Origin: Bacteroidales bacterium UBA3543
Lineage (GTDB): Bacteria; Bacteroidota; Bacteroidia; Bacteroidales; UBA932
DNA length: 28,573 nucleotides
Direction: 5' to 3'
NCBI GenBank assembly: GCA_002376715.1
Contig: DFOK01000116.1
Coordinates: 1-28,573, forward strand
Shown here: piece by piece, positions 1-7,237 of the stretch
How the letters are laid out: each line of letters starts with the position of its first letter
How positions within the stretch are numbered: position 1 is the stretch's first letter
Notes under the pieces: generated by a model
Seen by the model: only the letters and a program-made list of their open reading frames with translations
What the model was told of the DNA's origin: nothing
The model's database searches: none
Position numbers and translations under genes: made by a program

Positions 1-47
1 ACCCCGCACCACTCCACACTACAAACTACATTCTACATACTCCAACT
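1..47. repeat. Short-word low-complexity intergenic sequence at window edge
   Basis: This A/C-rich stretch downstream of the response-regulator stop codon is made of degenerate seven-base words such as CACTACA, AACTACA, TTCTACA and TACTCCA placed head to tail. It resembles in style, though not in exact sequence, the intergenic element at 4659-4845. It contains no reading frame. It may continue beyond the left edge of the window, so its full extent is unknown. Confidence 0.45.
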
Positions 48-788
48 TCACCTATCCAGCCACTCCATAAGTAAAGGTACTCTGGCGCGGGAAACGAGTA
101 CCGGCTCAATCACATCGGGGTCAAGAGTCACCCTTAATCTCGAATTGAAATGTTTGGAAATATTGCTGATGGCAGCCAAACTGGTGATGCAGCTTCTCGA
201 AAGTCTAAAGAAATCTTTGGGATTTAATTGCTGCTCGAGGGATTCGAGGCTGGAATCCAGAAAATATTGCTTCCGGTCGGTAGTGACCAGATAAGTGGCC
301 TTGCTTTCCGAATAGAAGAATGCTATGTCATGCACATCGGCAATAAGTATGTGATTGCCTATTTTTATGGTGAATTTGGTGCGGTAATCCGGTTCATATG
401 CCTCTTCGGCGCTCTCCAGCGCCTCCTCAGCATGACAAAAACCAATACAGCGTTCCATTGATGCCTTAAATTCACTTTCACTGATAGGTTTGAGCAGATA
501 GTCTATGCATTTGGTCTTAAAAGCGGGCAGCGCATAATCCTCATATGCGGTGGTAATGATTACCTTGGAGGTGATGTTCACCCTGTTGAAAAGTTCAAAG
601 CATTTACCGTCCGAGAGTTCGACATCCATCAATATGATATCCGGCGCCGGATTAGAGCTGAACCACTCCTGTGAAGTAACGATGGAGTCGAGACAACCCA
701 GTATCTCTATTTCTGGAAAGAATTTGCGCAAGAGGCGGGTCAGCTGCATCTGTGCGGGAATTTCGTCTTCTATGATAAGCAGGGTCAT
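48..788 (-). CDS. LytTR-family response regulator
   Basis: A 246-residue cytoplasmic DNA-binding response regulator. The receiver domain covers about residues 1-115: acidic pair E7/D8, phospho-acceptor D55 in LMDVELSDG, T79/T80 and K100 in DYLLKP. The LytTR DNA-binding domain covers about 139-246, with the pattern FFRLSRSCI and the closing VSRARVPLL. Most LytTR proteins have His in the RxHRS position; here it is Ser (RLSRS), a mild departure. The ATG at 788 lies 12 nt after the stop of the histidine kinase gene, so the two are co-transcribed and form a cognate pair. No target promoter can be named from this sequence. The family assignment is firm; the biological signal is unknown. Confidence 0.95.
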   Translation of the reverse strand: MTLLIIEDEIPAQMQLTRLLRKFFPEIEILGCLDSIVTSQEWFSSNPAPDIILMDVELSDGKCFELFNRVNITSKVIITTAYEDYALPAFKTKCIDYLLKPISESEFKASMERCIGFCHAEEALESAEEAYEPDYRTKFTIKIGNHILIADVHDIAFFYSESKATYLVTTDRKQYFLDSSLESLEQQLNPKDFFRLSRSCITSLAAISNISKHFNSRLRVTLDPDVIEPVLVSRARVPLLMEWLDR

Positions 789-800
789 ATTGGCGGAATT

Positions 801-1841
801 TTATATGAAGAGAGGGATTTTTACAGTGAAAAACCCATCCGAATCATCTACGATTATGGGAGAGTTAAACAGAATTCTATACTGCTTATCTATATTTTCC
901 AGGCCGACTCCGACGGAGTGTTCACCTGATTCAATTTTGAGATTTATGCGATTGGAAACCACCAGATACTCCTGCTCCACCTTCACCTCTATTACCAGCG
1001 GTTCCGAAATCTTGACAATATTATGTTTAACGGCGTTTTCGATGAGAATCTGAATGCTACAAGGAACTATCCTGCTGCGAAGCCACCTGCTCTCCACATC
1101 TATCCTTACGTCTAGAGCTTCGCCGAAGCGCTCTTTGATCAACCCCACATAGAGCATGACAAAGTCGAGTTCATCCTCCAGGATTACCGTCTGTCGCGAC
1201 TCCATACTAAGCTGGTAGCGATAGAGATCGGAAAGCTTTTTGACATAATCGGAGGCACGGTCCTGATCCTCGTGAATGAGATAACCGAGCACATTGAGGC
1301 TATTGAAGAGGAAATGTGGGTTGAGTTGTGCCTTCAGCAGCTGGTATTGGTAGTTGGCCTGGCTGCGAAGTCTCACCTCGGTCGCAAGTTCTCGTCTTCT
1401 CTTCCACCTGAGGTAGGAGAATAGATCTATTACCACTGTAACCAGGATATTGAAGAAAAGAGCCACGAAAAAGGAGAAAAAGAGCTGTTGGTTGAGGGTA
1501 TCCCCTACCAGATACTCCGAAGAGGTGAGCTGCATCAGGATTGCGGCCACAAAGGCTATGAAGAGCACCCCTCCCAGCTCCCAGAGGGTGCGTGCAAGAA
1601 ATGAGCGTCCGTAGGAAAAGTACTGTACCAAGCTACGTACGAGCATGAAATCCCCAATGAGCATCAGCAGAGTGAGAGGATAATTTCTCAGCATCCCCTT
1701 GAGTGTGAAAAAGAAAGATTGTCCCGACCCCTGGGAAAAGACCGGAAGCAGATACTCGAATATCATCCTTGCAGCCAATACGATCAGCGCCAGGATTCCC
1801 ACCGCCAAAAGATTGACATATCCGTTTCCCTTGCGTTTCAT
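801..1841 (-). CDS. LytS-like sensor histidine kinase (His_kinase/HATPase_c)
   Basis: A 346-residue membrane histidine kinase. The N-terminal half (about residues 8-145) holds roughly four hydrophobic segments and no recognisable extracellular sensor domain. A short charged linker, RWKRRRELATEV, follows. The catalytic part has the phospho-acceptor H176 in LNPHFLFNSLN, typical of the LytS/YehU class, the N-box ENAVKHN around N269, and the late glycine motif GVGLENI. I chose ATG 1841 over an upstream TTG at 1850, which would overlap the stop of the preceding membrane-protein gene; the ATG sits 5 nt after that stop. It should phosphorylate the LytTR regulator encoded immediately downstream. The ligand is unknown. 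Confidence 0.93.
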   Translation of the reverse strand: MKRKGNGYVNLLAVGILALIVLAARMIFEYLLPVFSQGSGQSFFFTLKGMLRNYPLTLLMLIGDFMLVRSLVQYFSYGRSFLARTLWELGGVLFIAFVAAILMQLTSSEYLVGDTLNQQLFFSFFVALFFNILVTVVIDLFSYLRWKRRRELATEVRLRSQANYQYQLLKAQLNPHFLFNSLNVLGYLIHEDQDRASDYVKKLSDLYRYQLSMESRQTVILEDELDFVMLYVGLIKERFGEALDVRIDVESRWLRSRIVPCSIQILIENAVKHNIVKISEPLVIEVKVEQEYLVVSNRINLKIESGEHSVGVGLENIDKQYRILFNSPIIVDDSDGFFTVKIPLFI

Positions 1842-1846
1842 CTTTG

Positions 1847-2230
1847 TCAACGATTTTTCCGAGCTACAACCAGTACGGTGGCAAGCCCCAGAATTTCTGT
1901 GGTGACAAAGGTCACTATCATATTGTTGAATACTCCCAAAGCGGGAAATGTCTTATGGAGATAATCTCCTACCGATGTGCCGAAATAGAATCCGGCAAAA
2001 CAACTGAGAAATGCCAGACCGAGAAATACGTCGAGCGGACTGCCGTAAAAACGTATGAGACAGAATACCATCGCAATGGTGAGAATAGTAAGAAAGAGGC
2101 CATCCCCCACTGAAGTGTCGTGGAGCAGATAACAGAGCAACGCATGTGCGAGAGCAAAGAGAAATATTATAAGATTGGCCTTGCCAAAATCTCTCTTTCC
2201 ATTGCCTGTCCTTTTAAATATACCGCCCAT
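1847..2230 (-). CDS. Small integral membrane protein of the LytS/LytTR operon
   Basis: A 127-residue protein with a basic start (KRTGNGKRDFGK) followed by about four hydrophobic segments (roughly residues 18-36, 44-59, 66-87 and 98-121) and a basic end (ARKNR), consistent with an inner-membrane protein with both termini in the cytoplasm. I do not recognise a named family. The phrase TSVGD occurs twice (about residues 39 and 86), in loops between hydrophobic segments, hinting at an internal duplication of two hairpins. Its stop is 5 nt from the kinase start, so it is the first gene of the three-gene signalling operon. It might act as an accessory sensor, but that rests on position alone. Confidence 0.75.
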   Translation of the reverse strand: MGGIFKRTGNGKRDFGKANLIIFLFALAHALLCYLLHDTSVGDGLFLTILTIAMVFCLIRFYGSPLDVFLGLAFLSCFAGFYFGTSVGDYLHKTFPALGVFNNMIVTFVTTEILGLATVLVVARKNR

Positions 2231-2267
2231 ATCGTGACAAATTCGTTAATAATTGTAAATATAGGTA

Positions 2268-2298
2268 TTTTTTTCCAAACAAAAGATGGTTATATTTG
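2268..2298 (+). promoter_or_regulatory. Bacteroidota-type promoter of the serine hydrolase gene
   Basis: A TATATTTG at 2291-2298 matches the Bacteroidota -7 box TAnnTTTG exactly. The -33 position is a T-run (2268-2271, 19 nt upstream), a weak match to TTTG. Transcription would start near 2302-2305, leaving about 20 nt before the ATG at 2322. This also argues against the in-frame ATG at 2286, which would lie upstream of the promoter box. Confidence 0.6.
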
Positions 2299-2321
2299 TC
2301 CTCCGTAACAAACTATCCGTG

Positions 2322-3851
2322 ATGAAACGATTGACAATTCTTCTCGTAGTCCTTATGTGGCTACCTCTCGCCTCTTTCGCGCAGAACAACCTCTCTCAAG
2401 AGGATATTTCCAACATCGAATCCTATATCGAACAGATCCGTGCCGACTGGCAGATCCCGGGTATGGGCGTTTCCATCCAAAAGGATGGAGAAATTTTACT
2501 CTGTAAAGGATTCGGAGTCAAAAACCTTGATAATCCCGAGGATAAGGTAGACCCCCACACCCTATTCCAGATTGGATCGGTCACCAAATCCTTCACTGCA
2601 TATCTGTTGGCCACCCTGGTGGAAGAGGGACTTATCAGCTGGGAAAACACAGTTAAAGAGATACTCCCCGACTTTCAATTGTACGATCCCTGGGTGACGG
2701 AACATCTGCAAGTTAAGGACCTTACTTCCCACAAGACGGGTATAGGAAGACAGGTGGGCACATACATCGCCAATCTGGGCTACGACAGGAACGATGTTTA
2801 CAGCATGATGGCGCTCATCAAGCCCGCATATACCTTCAGAGGCGCATACCAATACAACAACATCACCTTCATCCCCGCTGCAAAAATCATCGAAAAAGTG
2901 ACCGGCAAAAGTTGGGAAGACAATATCCGTGAACGCATTTTCAACCCCCTCGGGATGAATGAATCCACCATCAACGGTGAAGGATTTGCAGAGGCTCAAA
3001 ATGTGGCTCTCCCCTACGAATTTATCTCCAAAGAGGGAAAAATGGTGATCAATCCTCTATACGGCGAGGAGCAAGCACTCTGGTGGCTCACTGTCATCGG
3101 CCCTGCCGGATCCATCTGCTGCCCTCCTACAGACCTGATCAAATGGGCACAGTTTCAACTCGATGGAGGTAAAGTAGGTGACAAGCAACTGATTTCCAAG
3201 GAAAATATGGACTACCTCCACCGAGGAGTCACCATTACCTCCCAAAGTGAGTCCAAAACCACTCTCTATGGACACTGCTGGTTTATTGAGCAAAGCAAAA
3301 AGGGACGCATATATTTTCACACAGGCACCACATGGGGAATGACCACATTGTGTGCATTTGTGCCGGAACTCAACCTTGCTCTAACAGTACAGGTCAACTC
3401 CGAGGCACCGGCTGAACCCCGCTATGCCATAATGCGCCGTCTGGTGGACCTCTGCCTCGACCTTGAAGACTACGACTACAATGCGGATTTCCTGAAAGAG
3501 TGGTACGCAAATGCTACCAAAAAGGCTGAAGAAGAGGCCAAGGCTGCCGCCGAAAAAGTAGTTGAACCCGCTCCTGATCCAAAACTTATCACGGGAATTT
3601 ATACCAAGGATCCTCTTTTCGGGGATGCCAGGGTAACTTTCGAGGAGGACAAACTCTATATCACAATAGGCAAACAGGGCTGGAAACACGAAATGGCCCA
3701 CGTCAGCGGAAATACCTATAAATTCCGCTCTGACGGCACTGCATTTGAGATCACATTCAAATTTGAAGAGGGCCACAGGAAGGCCGCATCATTTGAAGTT
3801 GACTTCAAACAGGACGAAGAATTCGGTCCCTGGACAAGATTAAGCAAATAA
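2322..3851 (+). CDS. Secreted serine hydrolase (beta-lactamase / penicillin-binding protein class C family)
   Basis: A 509-residue exported protein. The ATG at 2322 gives a clean Sec signal peptide ending LASFAQ. The class C (AmpC/PBP4*-like) catalytic motifs are all present: SVTK with nucleophile S86, YNN at 178-180, and HTG at 333-335. About 110 residues follow as a beta-rich C-terminal domain (LITGIYTKDPLFGDARVTF) after an alanine/glutamate-rich linker; similar appended domains (DUF3471-like) are common in this family. Members act as D,D-peptidases, D-aminopeptidases or esterases on peptidoglycan or peptides; motif content alone does not say which. The next gene starts 15 nt downstream and also encodes an exported hydrolase, so the two probably share a transcript and a substrate class. 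Confidence 0.93.
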   Translation: MKRLTILLVVLMWLPLASFAQNNLSQEDISNIESYIEQIRADWQIPGMGVSIQKDGEILLCKGFGVKNLDNPEDKVDPHTLFQIGSVTKSFTAYLLATLVEEGLISWENTVKEILPDFQLYDPWVTEHLQVKDLTSHKTGIGRQVGTYIANLGYDRNDVYSMMALIKPAYTFRGAYQYNNITFIPAAKIIEKVTGKSWEDNIRERIFNPLGMNESTINGEGFAEAQNVALPYEFISKEGKMVINPLYGEEQALWWLTVIGPAGSICCPPTDLIKWAQFQLDGGKVGDKQLISKENMDYLHRGVTITSQSESKTTLYGHCWFIEQSKKGRIYFHTGTTWGMTTLCAFVPELNLALTVQVNSEAPAEPRYAIMRRLVDLCLDLEDYDYNADFLKEWYANATKKAEEEAKAAAEKVVEPAPDPKLITGIYTKDPLFGDARVTFEEDKLYITIGKQGWKHEMAHVSGNTYKFRSDGTAFEITFKFEEGHRKAASFEVDFKQDEEFGPWTRLSK

Positions 3852-3866
3852 TAAAATAAATACGAT

Positions 3867-4658
3867 ATGAAACGCTTTTCCATCTTTTTGTTTGCCCTGT
3901 TCTTTACAGGCTCAATTTTAGCACAATCGCCCATTATCGGCATCTCCTCATACAGGAGCGGCGCTTCACATGTTGTGGGCAACACCTATGTCAACTCCGT
4001 CCGCATGGCCGGTGGAGTACCTTTGATAATACCTGTAACCACCGATGATGCACAAATAGAGGCTATACTCAATGCTATCGACGGCCTTATAATGACAGGC
4101 GGTGAAGATTTTGACCCGCTAAAATGGTATGGCGAAGAACCTCTGAGAGCTAATGAACAAATTGCTCCCGAAAGGGATGAATTTGATGTAAAACTGATCA
4201 GAGCTGCGGTAGCCAAAGGTATTCCCGTATTGGGCATATGCCGTGGGCAGCAATTGATGAGTGTAGCTTTCGGCGGTTCACTCTACCAGGACATCCCTTC
4301 ACAGGTCAAAAGCAGCTATGTCAAGCACAGACAAGGAGATACTCCCGGTTATTATGGCACACACACCATAACCATAGAAAAAGGCTCCATCCTTGCCGAG
4401 GTGACGGGCAGCAACAAGGCCGTGGTAAACTCATTCCACCATCAAGCCATAAAAGCCATGCCCGCAGGGTTCAAGGTGACTGCCAGATCTGCAGACGGTA
4501 TAATCGAAGCAGTAGAGAGGGTAGCTCCTCTCAAGGATTATGCTGACGGTGGTGCAGTGATTTTCGGCACACAATTCCACCCCGAAATTATGACCAACGC
4601 CGGCAATCCCCTGTTTTTGGGATTATTCAAGAAACTGATCTCGGAAGCGGCTAAATAG
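3867..4658 (+). CDS. Exported class I glutamine amidotransferase-like hydrolase (peptidase C26 / PuuD-like)
   Basis: A 263-residue protein with the gamma-glutamyl-gamma-aminobutyrate hydrolase fold. Visible markers are PIIGISSYR at the mature start, MTGGEDFDP, the nucleophile elbow GICRGQQ with C125, and the His-Glu pair H238/E240 in FHPEI, so the triad is complete. Unlike enterobacterial PuuD, which is cytosolic, this one starts with a clear signal peptide (FLFALFFTGSILAQ), placing it in the periplasm or beyond. It follows the serine hydrolase by 15 nt. The likely chemistry is cleavage of a gamma-glutamyl amide bond; peptidoglycan stem peptides (gamma-D-Glu) are a reasonable but unproven periplasmic substrate. 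Confidence 0.92.
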   Translation: MKRFSIFLFALFFTGSILAQSPIIGISSYRSGASHVVGNTYVNSVRMAGGVPLIIPVTTDDAQIEAILNAIDGLIMTGGEDFDPLKWYGEEPLRANEQIAPERDEFDVKLIRAAVAKGIPVLGICRGQQLMSVAFGGSLYQDIPSQVKSSYVKHRQGDTPGYYGTHTITIEKGSILAEVTGSNKAVVNSFHHQAIKAMPAGFKVTARSADGIIEAVERVAPLKDYADGGAVIFGTQFHPEIMTNAGNPLFLGLFKKLISEAAK

Positions 4659-4845
4659 ATACGAGTTTCGAGTATGGAGTATGGAGTCTTGAGTTCTAAG
4701 CATGAAAAAAGTAGTGTGTAGTAATGAGAGTTAGTATTGTACTAACTACTATATAACTTACTCGGAACTCAGAACTCACCTGTACCTCGAACCACAAAAC
4801 CAATAACTGCGACTCGCAACACGTAACTCGCAACCCGCAACCCGG
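4659..4845. repeat. Nested palindromic low-complexity element between convergent genes
   Basis: This 187-base gap has no gene. The left side is built from GAGT-type words (GAGTTTCGAG 4663-4672, GGAGTATGGAGTC near 4676-4688, GAGTTC 4691-4696). The right side carries their complements (GAACTC 4765-4770 and 4772-4777, CTCGAAC 4786-4792). The centre is a perfect 7-bp stem, GTTAGTA / TACTAAC (4730-4736 / 4740-4746), with loop TTG. The pairs nest in order around about 4738. The right end adds direct repeats of ACTCGCAAC and CCGCAAC (4812-4845). It may serve as a bidirectional transcription end for the two convergent genes, but there is no classical U-tract. Confidence 0.6.
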
Positions 4846-6201
4846 TCAAATAAAATTCTTTATCACTTCACGGGCTTGTGCGACTTTCTCCTCGAGAAGT
4901 TCCATTGATGTGGCCTCGCAGATAAAGCGGAGGTAGGGTTCCGTATTGGAGGGGCGTATATTGAACCACCATTGGGAGAACTCCACTCTGTAACCGTCAA
5001 AGTCATATGACGCGACCGGTCGCTCCTGTGACTTAAACAACTCACAAACGGCAATCATCGCATCCTCTTTTTTGGATATGGGAAAGTTGATTTCACCGGA
5101 ACTGAAGTAGCTGCTAATCCTCTCTATCAGCTGTGAAAGCGACACTCCTTTCCTCTTGAAGCGTGCAATGACATTGAGTACCAAAATGGCGGCCATAAGA
5201 CCGCTATCGGAATAGAAAAAGTCCTTGAAATAGTAATGGCCGGCCAGCTCTCCTCCGAAGAGGCCATCTATCTCACGAAGTTTATGAGCTGCAAATGCCC
5301 TGCCTACCTTCCAAGTGACTACCTCTGCTCCCATGGGTTCGAGATATTCCGCTACTGACTTGGAACTGCGTATATCCTGGAGTACAATTTTCTTCGCTCC
5401 GTCATACCTCTTATCCTCGAGAAAATAGTGACCGAGAAGAGCTATCACCAAATCGGGTGAAATGAATTTGCCCCTCTCATCCACAAACATCACCCTGTCT
5501 GCATCCCCGTCGAATATCACGCCCACATCACTGCGTTGTGTAATGACGGATTTCTGCAATTCGATGAGATTTTCGGGCACAAGAGGGTTGGGATCATGAT
5601 TAGGGAATGTGCCATCCAACTCGTCGAAAATATAGATAGGATCCTCTCCGAAAATCTTCCTGGCAAAAAGGGCTGCCATACCGTTGGAAATGTCCATACT
5701 GATTTTCAAATCCGAAATATCCTCTTTCCAGGACTTCAGAAAAGAGATATATTGCTGTGAAATGTCAAACGGAATGATCTTACCTTGAATTTCGGCCACA
5801 GGTGTCTCCCGACCCTCCTCAATCCATTTCTGTATAGTGGAAAGACCGTTGTCAAATCCCACCGGAAGGGCATTCCCGCAGGAAATCTTCATGCCGTTAT
5901 ACTCTTTTGGATTGTGTGAAGCGGTAATCTGCACCGAAGCCCCGAAACCATGCATCGCCGTACCGAAATAGACCATAGGTGTTGTGCTTAGGCCAAGATC
6001 GTAAACATCTGCTCCGGCATCGTTTATTCCTTTGGCCACAAATTCAAAAATCTCCGGCGAAGATACTCGTGCGTCCCTACCCACCAATACTCTGTCCGTC
6101 TCCAGAAGAATCGGAATAAAATAACCTACCTTGTAGGCCAGGTATTTGTCGAAATCCACATTATAGATTCCGCGTATATCATATGCGTGAAATGCTCCCA
6201 T
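4846..6201 (-). CDS. Phosphomannomutase / phosphoglucomutase
   Basis: A 451-residue cytosolic alpha-D-phosphohexomutase that interconverts hexose 1- and 6-phosphates for nucleotide-sugar and glycan synthesis. Landmarks in order: the start YDIRGIY, VGRDARVSSPE, the phosphoserine loop TASHNP with S95, the metal-binding loop D231-G-D233-A-D235-R, the sugar-specificity loop GGELAGH, and the C-terminal phosphate-binding loop RPSNTEPYLR. The length is normal for ManB/AlgC-type enzymes. Glucose versus mannose preference cannot be decided from these motifs. The gene starts 5 nt after def and is the last gene of a ruvX-def-pgm operon, running into the palindromic element that separates it from the convergent C26 gene. 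Confidence 0.93.
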   Translation of the reverse strand: MGAFHAYDIRGIYNVDFDKYLAYKVGYFIPILLETDRVLVGRDARVSSPEIFEFVAKGINDAGADVYDLGLSTTPMVYFGTAMHGFGASVQITASHNPKEYNGMKISCGNALPVGFDNGLSTIQKWIEEGRETPVAEIQGKIIPFDISQQYISFLKSWKEDISDLKISMDISNGMAALFARKIFGEDPIYIFDELDGTFPNHDPNPLVPENLIELQKSVITQRSDVGVIFDGDADRVMFVDERGKFISPDLVIALLGHYFLEDKRYDGAKKIVLQDIRSSKSVAEYLEPMGAEVVTWKVGRAFAAHKLREIDGLFGGELAGHYYFKDFFYSDSGLMAAILVLNVIARFKRKGVSLSQLIERISSYFSSGEINFPISKKEDAMIAVCELFKSQERPVASYDFDGYRVEFSQWWFNIRPSNTEPYLRFICEATSMELLEEKVAQAREVIKNFI

Positions 6202-6206
6202 AGCTA

Positions 6207-6764
6207 TTATTTGTCTGTTTTGACCCTGTAAGATGTCGTGACGTTTCCTTTGGAGATGTTGTTGAGTTTGCTCCCCAGCATTTTCTTGCGAATCGGAGCA
6301 GCTCTGTCGGTAAAGACCACTCCGTCAAGATGGTCCATCTCATGCTGCAACATCCTAGCAGCAAAGCCGTCGAACTCCTCCTCTTTCTCCTGAAAATTCT
6401 CGTCAATATATTTGATGCGAACCACTTTGGGTCTGTCAATATCGGCATCAACATTGGGAACACTCAAACAGCCTTCAGTGTAAGTACACATCTCGTCGCT
6501 TTTGAAAGTAAAGGTAGGATTGATCATCCTGCGTATAAAGTCGGCAAGTTCGGGATAGCGGTCGGCCAAATCGCTGCCATCCACAATCAAAACTCTGAGA
6601 GAACGACCTACCTGTGGAGCCGCAAGGCCGCAACCGTCGGCATTTTTCATTGTTTCATACATGTCTTCCAGGAGCTTTGTGAGTTCTTCGCGCTCTTCAA
6701 GGTCTGCTTCTGCAGCCTTTTCACGCAACACCTGGGATCCATATAAGTAAATCGGTAATATCAT
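6207..6764 (-). CDS. def: Peptide deformylase
   Basis: A 185-residue metalloenzyme that removes the formyl group from the N-terminal methionine of new proteins. All three signature motifs are present: GCGLAAPQVG (residues 44-53), EGCLSVP with metal ligand C99, and QHEMDHLDG with ligands H141 and H145 and catalytic E142. The C-terminal extension past residue 150 (KKMLGSKLNNISKG) is usual for Bacteroidota enzymes. It lies between ruvX (16 nt upstream) and the phosphohexomutase (5 nt downstream) on the same strand, so it is expressed as part of that operon. Confidence 0.97.
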   Translation of the reverse strand: MILPIYLYGSQVLREKAAEADLEEREELTKLLEDMYETMKNADGCGLAAPQVGRSLRVLIVDGSDLADRYPELADFIRRMINPTFTFKSDEMCTYTEGCLSVPNVDADIDRPKVVRIKYIDENFQEKEEEFDGFAARMLQHEMDHLDGVVFTDRAAPIRKKMLGSKLNNISKGNVTTSYRVKTDK

Positions 6765-6780
6765 ATTGGTAATATTTTAG

Positions 6781-7203
6781 TCATTGTTGTTTCTGTGTTC
6801 TGTCCAAATAGCTCTGCAGAATGATGGCAGCGCTGATCTTGTCCACGGAGGACTTATCACGGCGTTCAGACTTTTTCATTCCTCCCTCTATCATAGCCCT
6901 ATGGGCCAACACTGAGGTAAATCGTTCATCTTCGAGTACAACGGGGATAGAGGGAAATTTTTTCTTGAGCAAATTGATGAAGGCCTGCACCAACGGAGCG
7001 GATTGCGAATTGGTATTATCCATATTTAGAGGGAAACCCACCACAAAGAGTTCCACCTTTTGATTTTGAAGGTAATTTTGAAGATAATCTATTATCTTTG
7101 CAGACGGAACAGTATCAAGGGCTGATGCGAATATGCGCAACGGGTCGCTGACTGCGAGGCCGGTGCGCTTGCTGCCGTAATCTATGCCTATTATCCTGTT
7201 CAT
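6781..7203 (-). CDS. ruvX: YqgF/RuvX putative Holliday junction resolvase / pre-16S rRNA nuclease
   Basis: A 140-residue RNase H-fold protein of the YqgF family. Visible motifs are IGIDYGSKRTGLAVSD with catalytic D8, VVGFPLNMD, the acidic EDERFTS, and the closing DKISAAIILQSYL with the last carboxylate. The E. coli homologue is required for 5'-end maturation of 16S rRNA and the family is also named as a resolvase, so either activity is possible. It is the first gene of the ruvX-def-pgm operon. A perfect TAACTTTG box sits 4 bases before the ATG at 7203, implying an mRNA with almost no leader. It is divergent from the M23 peptidase gene, with only 19 bp between start codons. Confidence 0.93.
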   Translation of the reverse strand: MNRIIGIDYGSKRTGLAVSDPLRIFASALDTVPSAKIIDYLQNYLQNQKVELFVVGFPLNMDNTNSQSAPLVQAFINLLKKKFPSIPVVLEDERFTSVLAHRAMIEGGMKKSERRDKSSVDKISAAIILQSYLDRTQKQQ

Positions 7204-7207
7204 TTTG

Positions 7208-7237
7208 CAAAGTTAATGTTTTATGGCACGTCAGAAA
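7208..7237 (-). promoter_or_regulatory. Promoter of the ruvX operon, placing transcription start at or next to the ATG
   Basis: On the minus strand TAACTTTG (7215 to 7208) matches TAnnTTTG exactly. A TTTC at 7237-7234, 18 nt upstream, is a one-mismatch -33 box and lies inside the M23 gene. With the usual spacing, transcription begins about four bases after the -7 box, at about 7204-7203, essentially on the ruvX start codon. Confidence 0.6.

Noticed and set aside
550..1053. A 167-codon plus-strand frame across the response regulator and kinase genes.
   Set aside because: It runs antisense to two genes with complete catalytic motifs and has no recognisable protein features.
2286..2321. An upstream in-frame ATG for the serine hydrolase.
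   Set aside because: It lies before the TATATTTG box at 2291-2298, and the extension would bury the signal peptide.
4238..4546. A 102-codon alternative plus-strand frame inside the C26 hydrolase gene.
   Set aside because: The translation is low-quality and overlaps a gene with an intact catalytic triad.
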